This document shows positions 60,031 to 64,000 of a stretch of DNA of 64,000 nucleotides, one piece after another. The notes below the pieces were generated by a model. It was not told the origin of the DNA, made no database searches, and saw nothing but the letters and a program-made list of their open reading frames with translations. Both the position numbers and the translations under genes were made by a program. Position 1 is the first letter of the stretch, and every line of letters begins with the position of its first letter. Origin of the DNA: Bradyrhizobium sp. C9 (GTDB taxonomy: Bacteria > Pseudomonadota > Alphaproteobacteria > Rhizobiales > Xanthobacteraceae); assembly GCF_002532045.1 (NCBI RefSeq), contig NZ_NWTG01000033.1, positions 1 through 64,000 of the forward strand, written 5' to 3'.

Positions 60031-61239
60031 TCAGACGCGCTCGATGATGGTGGCGGTGCCCATGCCGCCGCCGATGCACAGCGTCACCAGCGCCGTTTCC
60101 TTGTTGGTGCGCTCGAGCTCGTCGAGCACGGTGCCGAGGATCATCGCCCCCGTCGCCCCGAGTGGATGGCCGAGCGCGATCGCGCCGCCATTGACGTTGA
60201 TCTTGGCGTTGTCGATGTCGAACGCCTGGATGTAGCGCAGCACCACCGAGGCGAAAGCCTCGTTGAGCTCGAACAGGTCGATGTCCGACTTCTTCATGCC
60301 GGAACGCTCGAACAATTTTTCGGTGACGTCGACCGGGCCGGTCAGCATCATCGCGGGCTCCGAGCCGATATTGGCGAACGCGCGGATTTTTGCCCGCGGC
60401 TTCAACCCGTGTTTCGCCCCCGCCTCCTTGCTGCCGAGCAGCACCGCGCCGGCGCCGTCGACGATGCCGGAGGAGTTGCCGGCGTGATGCACGTAGTTGA
60501 CCTTCTCGACCTCGGGATGCGACTGGATCGCCACCGCATCGAAGCCGGCCATCGCCGCCATCGCCGCGAAGGACGGCTGCAGCTGCGCCAGCGACTGCAT
60601 CGTCGTGGTTGGGCGCATATGCTCGTCCTTGGCGAGGATGGTCAGGCCGTTGATGTCCTTTACCGGCACTACCGACTTGTTGAAACGGCCCTCGTCCCAC
60701 GACTTAGCCGCGCGCTGTTGGCTCTGCACCGCATAGGCATCGACGTCATCGCGCGAAAAACCGTATTTGGTCGCGATCAGGTCGGCCGAGATGCCCTGCG
60801 GCATGAAATAGGCCGGCACCGCCATCGAGGGATCCATCGGCCAGGCGCCGCCGGAGGCGCCGATGCCGACGCGGCTCATCGATTCCGCGCCGCCGCCGAT
60901 CACGAGCTCATGCTGGCCGCTCATGATCTGGGCCGCGGCGAAGTTCACGGCATCGAGACCGGAGGCACAGAAGCGGCTGATCTGCACGCCCGGCACCTTC
61001 TCGCCGAGACCGGCCTTCAGCGCGGCGAAGCGGGCGATGTCGGAGCCGGCCTCGCCGACCGGATCGACCACGCCGAGCACGACGTCGTCGACGGAGTTCT
61101 CGGGCAGATTGTTGCGCTCCTTGAGCGACTTCAGCGGCACTGTGGCGAGCGCCAGCGCGGTGACCTCGTGGAGTGCGCCATCGGCCTTGCCGCGGCCGCG
61201 CGGGGTACGAACGTGATCGTAGATGTATGCCTCAGGCAT
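60031..61239 (-). CDS. fadA: Acetyl-CoA acyltransferase (thiolase)
   Basis: A 402-residue thiolase that cleaves 3-ketoacyl-CoA. The acyl-accepting cysteine lies in SRFCASGLDAVNFAAAQIMS, the His in NGGAIALGHPLGATGAMILG, and the second catalytic cysteine in ALVTLCIGGGMGTATII. The ATG at 61239 is chosen because MPEAYIYDHVRTPRGRGKAD is the family start; the open frame extends 23 codons upstream. It lies between the acyl-CoA dehydrogenase and FadJ genes on the same strand. Confidence 0.95.
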   Translation of the reverse strand: MPEAYIYDHVRTPRGRGKADGALHEVTALALATVPLKSLKERNNLPENSVDDVVLGVVDPVGEAGSDIARFAALKAGLGEKVPGVQISRFCASGLDAVNFAAAQIMSGQHELVIGGGAESMSRVGIGASGGAWPMDPSMAVPAYFMPQGISADLIATKYGFSRDDVDAYAVQSQQRAAKSWDEGRFNKSVVPVKDINGLTILAKDEHMRPTTTMQSLAQLQPSFAAMAAMAGFDAVAIQSHPEVEKVNYVHHAGNSSGIVDGAGAVLLGSKEAGAKHGLKPRAKIRAFANIGSEPAMMLTGPVDVTEKLFERSGMKKSDIDLFELNEAFASVVLRYIQAFDIDNAKINVNGGAIALGHPLGATGAMILGTVLDELERTNKETALVTLCIGGGMGTATIIERV

Positions 61240-61324
61240 GACGCCCTCCTTGATATGAGGATCATAATATATACGGAAGGAAGCGCCGCCGCACGGGTGC
61301 GGCAGCAATTTTCAAGGCTTTCTC

Positions 61325-61376
61325 GTTTGACGCGTTGTCTTCACGCGAACCGGTATCCACTTCGCTGGAAAACGCT
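61325..61376. repeat. 52-bp palindromic repeat element, copy between fadE and fadA
   Basis: This copy lies in the gap between the acyl-CoA dehydrogenase and thiolase genes, ending at the fadE stop codon. It matches the copy inside SURF1 (30363-30414) at 45 of 52 positions. Here it is intergenic. Confidence 0.85.
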
Positions 61377-63164
61377 TCAGAACGCTTCCGCGGCCAATTC
61401 CATCGTGGTGGCGCTGCCGCTCTGGATCCGGGCCAGATGCACGGCGGTCTCAGGCAGCAGCCTCTCCATGAAGAAGCGGCCGGTCACGAGCTTGGTGTTG
61501 AGATAGGGCGTGGCGCCGGCGGCGGCCTTGTCCTGCGCCACCTTGGCCATCTTGGCCCACATGTAGCCGAGCGCGACGAGGCCGAACAATTTCATGAAAT
61601 CGGTCGCGGCGGCGCCGGCATTGTCGGGTTTGGTCAGCGCGTTCTGCATCAGCCAGCCGGTGGCCTGCTGCAAATGGCCGAGCGCGGTGGAGAGCGGGGT
61701 GATGAACGGCTTCATCGCCTCGTCGCTGCCATGCTCCTTGGCGAAGGCGGTGACCTCGCCGAAGAACGCCATCGCGGCGCGGCCGCCATCGCGCGGCAGC
61801 TTGCGGCCGACCAGGTCGAGCGCCTGGATGCCGTTGGCGCCCTCGTAGATCATCGCGATGCGGGCATCGCGCACGAACTGCTCCATGCCGTGCTCTGCGA
61901 TATAGCCGTGGCCGCCGAACATCTGCTGCGCCGAGACCGTGTTGGCGAAGCCGGTGTCGGTCAGAACGCCCTTCAGCACCGGCGTCATCAGGCCCATGTG
62001 ATCGTCGGCGGCCTGGCGATCCTTCGGGTCGTTGGAGCGGTGCGCGACGTCGCTCTTCAGCGCGGTCCACACCACCATGGCGCGCGCCGCCTCGTTGAAG
62101 GCGCGGATGGTGAGCAACGTCCGGCGTACGTCGGGATGCACGATGATCGGATCGGCCGGCTTGTCAGCGGCCTTGGCGCCGGTCAGCGAGCGGCCCTGCA
62201 GGCGCTCGCGCGCATAGGCGACCGCGTTCTGATAGGCGACCTCGGATTGCGCGAGGCCCTGCACGGCGACGCCGAGGCGGGCTTCGTTCATCATCACGAA
62301 CATGCCCTGCATGCCCTTGTTCTCTTCGCCGATCAGCCAACCGGTGGCGTTGTCGTAGTTCATCACACAGGTGGAATTGCCGTGGATGCCCATCTTGTGC
62401 TCGATCGAGCCGCAGGTGACGCCGTTGCGCTGGCCGAGCGAGCCGTCGGCATTGACCAGCACCTTCGGCACGACGAACAGCGAGACACCCTTGATGCCGG
62501 CCGGTGCGCCTTCGATGCGCGCCAGCACCAGATGGATGATGTTGTCGGCAAGATCGTGCTCGCCGGCGGAGATGAATATCTTGGTGCCCGTGATATTGAA
62601 GCTGCCGTCGGCCTGGCGCACCGCCTTGGTGCGCAGCAGGCCGAGATCGGTGCCGCACTGCGGCTCGGTCAGGTTCATGGTGCCGGTCCACTCGCCGGCG
62701 ATCATCTTCGGCACATAGGTCTTCTTCTGCTCGGGGGTGCCGTGCACCAGCAGCGCCGCGGTCGCGCCCATGGTCAACCCGCCATACATCGAGAACGCCA
62801 TGTTGGCGGAGATCTGGAATTCGTTGACCGCCTGGGAGAGCGTCACCGGCAGGCCCTGGCCGCCAAATTCGGTCGGCGCCGACAGGCCGAGCCAGCCGCC
62901 TTCGGCGACCTGCTTGAAGGCGTCCTTGAAGCCCTTCGGGGTGGTGACGCTGCCGTCGTCATTGCGCTTGCAGCCCTCGAGATCGCCGGTGCGATTGAGC
63001 GGCTGCAGCACCTCTTCGCTGAGCTTGGCGGCTTCGCCGAGGATCGCCTCGCGGACATCGGCCGACGCATCGGTGAAGCCGGGAAGATTGCCGTAACGAT
63101 CGATCTGGAAGACGTCGTTCAAGAGGAAGCTGACGTCTTCGACGGGGGCTCTGTAGGTCGGCAT
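61377..63164 (-). CDS. Acyl-CoA dehydrogenase (AidB/FadE-like, long form)
   Basis: A 595-residue acyl-CoA dehydrogenase with the extended C-terminal domain. It starts MPTYRAPVEDVSFLLNDVFQ, as the long family members do. The FAD-binding and substrate segments are MNLTEPQCGTDLGLLRTKAV and FVRDARIAMIYEGANGIQAL, where the catalytic glutamate is expected in YEGANG. The ATG at 63164 is chosen over the open-frame end at 63194. It is the second gene of the beta-oxidation unit. Confidence 0.93.
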   Translation of the reverse strand: MPTYRAPVEDVSFLLNDVFQIDRYGNLPGFTDASADVREAILGEAAKLSEEVLQPLNRTGDLEGCKRNDDGSVTTPKGFKDAFKQVAEGGWLGLSAPTEFGGQGLPVTLSQAVNEFQISANMAFSMYGGLTMGATAALLVHGTPEQKKTYVPKMIAGEWTGTMNLTEPQCGTDLGLLRTKAVRQADGSFNITGTKIFISAGEHDLADNIIHLVLARIEGAPAGIKGVSLFVVPKVLVNADGSLGQRNGVTCGSIEHKMGIHGNSTCVMNYDNATGWLIGEENKGMQGMFVMMNEARLGVAVQGLAQSEVAYQNAVAYARERLQGRSLTGAKAADKPADPIIVHPDVRRTLLTIRAFNEAARAMVVWTALKSDVAHRSNDPKDRQAADDHMGLMTPVLKGVLTDTGFANTVSAQQMFGGHGYIAEHGMEQFVRDARIAMIYEGANGIQALDLVGRKLPRDGGRAAMAFFGEVTAFAKEHGSDEAMKPFITPLSTALGHLQQATGWLMQNALTKPDNAGAAATDFMKLFGLVALGYMWAKMAKVAQDKAAAGATPYLNTKLVTGRFFMERLLPETAVHLARIQSGSATTMELAAEAF

Positions 63165-63272
63165 GCTGATCTCCCGGCTGGCTCGCGGTCGCACGCGCGA
63201 CCGATGCTGCGCAGCTTGTCGTTGGGTTTGTTGGAACGGACCTTATCCGGTTCCGGAGGTCCGCGGCAGGTC

Positions 63273-63689
63273 CTAGCGAGACTGTGATTGCGACGTTGCG
63301 CCGCTCTGCTTCATCAACTCCTCGCCCATCATCCGATGCAGCAGGTTGATCGCCTTGAGCGGGCGCACCATCACCTTGAAATGCGTGATCCGGCCGTCAC
63401 CATCGAACGTGATGATGTCGACGCCGTTGAGCTTGATGCCGTCGATCTCGTTCTCGAACTCGAGCACTGCGCCGGTGTCGCTCTGCCACTCGCCGAGATA
63501 TTTGAAGGTCGGCCCGCCGAGCACCTTGGCGGCGCTGGTCAGATATTTGAAGGTGATGTCGCGGCCGCGCTGCGGCGTGTGCACGACCGGGCTTTCGAAC
63601 ACCGCGTCGGGATGCAGCAGATCCCACAGAGCGGCGGTGTCGTGGGACTTCATGTAGGCGTACCACTTGTCGAGGCCCGGCTTGCTCAT
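63273..63689 (-). CDS. SnoaL/NTF2-like protein
   Basis: A 138-residue alpha+beta-barrel protein. MSKPGLDKWYAYMKSHDTAA and then LLHPDAVFESPVVHTPQRGR are typical of SnoaL-like or limonene-epoxide hydrolase-related folds; a catalytic pair is not obvious. It leads the fad operon and may act as an isomerase or hydrolase on an acyl intermediate, but this is not proven. The open frame runs 28 codons further upstream without homology. Confidence 0.78.
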   Translation of the reverse strand: MSKPGLDKWYAYMKSHDTAALWDLLHPDAVFESPVVHTPQRGRDITFKYLTSAAKVLGGPTFKYLGEWQSDTGAVLEFENEIDGIKLNGVDIITFDGDGRITHFKVMVRPLKAINLLHRMMGEELMKQSGATSQSQSR

Positions 63690-63768
63690 TCGGACGTCTC
63701 CTGCGGCAGGGGGTTTAAGAAGCCTGAACATCGGCCGCGCGCGACAAGGCGGCACGCCGATCACCATA

Positions 63769-63788
63769 TGCATATTGACGCATATGCA
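63769..63788. promoter_or_regulatory. PadR operator candidate
   Basis: TGCATAT-N6-ATATGCA (63769-63775 and 63782-63788) is a 7-bp perfect inverted repeat. It overlaps two nested palindromes, ATATGCATAT (63766-63775) and GCATATGC (63780-63787). PadR sites are typically A/T-rich dyads containing ATGCAT-like halves. It lies in the gap between the SnoaL-like gene and the PadR gene. Confidence 0.55.
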
Positions 63789-63853
63789 CAGTAACGCATA
63801 AAGTCAAGCGAGCTTCAGAATGGCCTTCCTGGGAACTGAGATGGAGGTGGGCG

Positions 63854-64000
63854 TTGGCACTCGGTGACGCAATCCTCGCCTGCCTGACGGAACGTCCGAT
63901 GACGGGCTATGAGCTCGCCAAGACGTTCGACGCCTCGATCGGCTTCTTCTGGAAGGCCGACCATCAGCAGATCTATCGCGAGCTCTCCCGGCTGCGCGAC
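63854..64000 (+). CDS. PadR-family regulator (partial, continues beyond the window)
   Basis: The first 49 codons of a PadR regulator, cut by the window end. The N-terminal winged-helix start LALGDAILACLTERPMTGYE then LAKTFDASIGFFWKADHQQI and YRELSRLRD is classic PadR. The start appears to be a TTG at 63854, with GGAGG (63843-63847) six bases before it. It is divergent from the beta-oxidation operon and probably regulates it. Confidence 0.85.
   Translation, partial: MALGDAILACLTERPMTGYELAKTFDASIGFFWKADHQQIYRELSRLRD

Noticed and set aside
57912..60047. A 711-codon plus-strand frame opposite the FadJ-like gene
   Set aside because: It is the antisense of a full-length bifunctional enzyme, and its composition is the usual Arg/Asp/Leu-rich shadow.
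61335..63287. A 650-codon plus-strand frame opposite the acyl-CoA dehydrogenase
   Set aside because: This is another shadow frame caused by high GC; the minus strand has all the family motifs.

Overview
The window looks like chromosomal DNA of a Bradyrhizobium-like alphaproteobacterium (Nitrobacteraceae). The base composition is GC-rich and coding density is high. Supporting markers are an F0 ATP synthase operon with two b-type subunits (b and b'), an aa3-type cta operon, a GCS2-type glutamate-cysteine ligase, an IalB-family protein, and palindromic repeats of types I recall from Rhizobiales. No rRNA, tRNA, CRISPR array, transposase or integrase was recognised.

Layout. 0.2-8.6 kb is core: two minus-strand genes, then atpI-atpB-atpE-atpF'-atpF on the plus strand with a strong terminator, an exported protein, a GNAT acetyltransferase, an M16 peptidase and thrC. 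8.8-29.6 kb is accessory and rich in efflux: a Cj0069/ATP-grasp-like protein, rcnA-rcnR (Ni/Co efflux and repressor), a nine-gene chromate/redox cluster (rhodanese-ChrB, PepSY, small exported proteins, Tat-exported superoxide dismutase, Cys-rich peptide, ChrA, a phosphatase-like/beta-propeller fusion, an outer-membrane barrel), a RibD-like reductase, TetR with an EmrAB pump, and LysR with a hydrolase-like protein and an RND pump. 29.6-36.3 kb is the minus-strand respiratory block ctaC-ctaD-ctaB-coxF-ctaG-ctaE-DUF983-SURF1. 36.8-43.8 kb carries ialB, an HxlR-controlled DoxX/DsrE/TlpA module, tldD, lepB, small enzymes and a 29-residue membrane ORF. 43.8-52.2 kb carries a MipA/OmpV protein beside a two-component system, a tandem PAN-domain protein, two glutathione S-transferases each beside its own regulator (TetR, MarR), and gshA. 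52.4-57.0 kb is a type I secretion unit made of a non-RTX repeat protein, an ABC exporter and an HlyD adaptor. 57.8-63.7 kb is a beta-oxidation operon (SnoaL-like, acyl-CoA dehydrogenase, thiolase, FadJ-like bifunctional enzyme) divergent from a PadR regulator cut by the window end.

A recurring theme is a regulator transcribed away from, or just ahead of, its target, with a visible dyad in the gap: RcnR, TetR/EmrAB, LysR/RND, TetR/GST, MarR/GST and PadR/fad. The most unusual items are the enlarged chromate cluster with its signature-arginine-less phosphatase-propeller fusion, the non-RTX type I secretion cargo with a hairpin before the exporter genes, and a 52-bp repeat element translated as part of SURF1.
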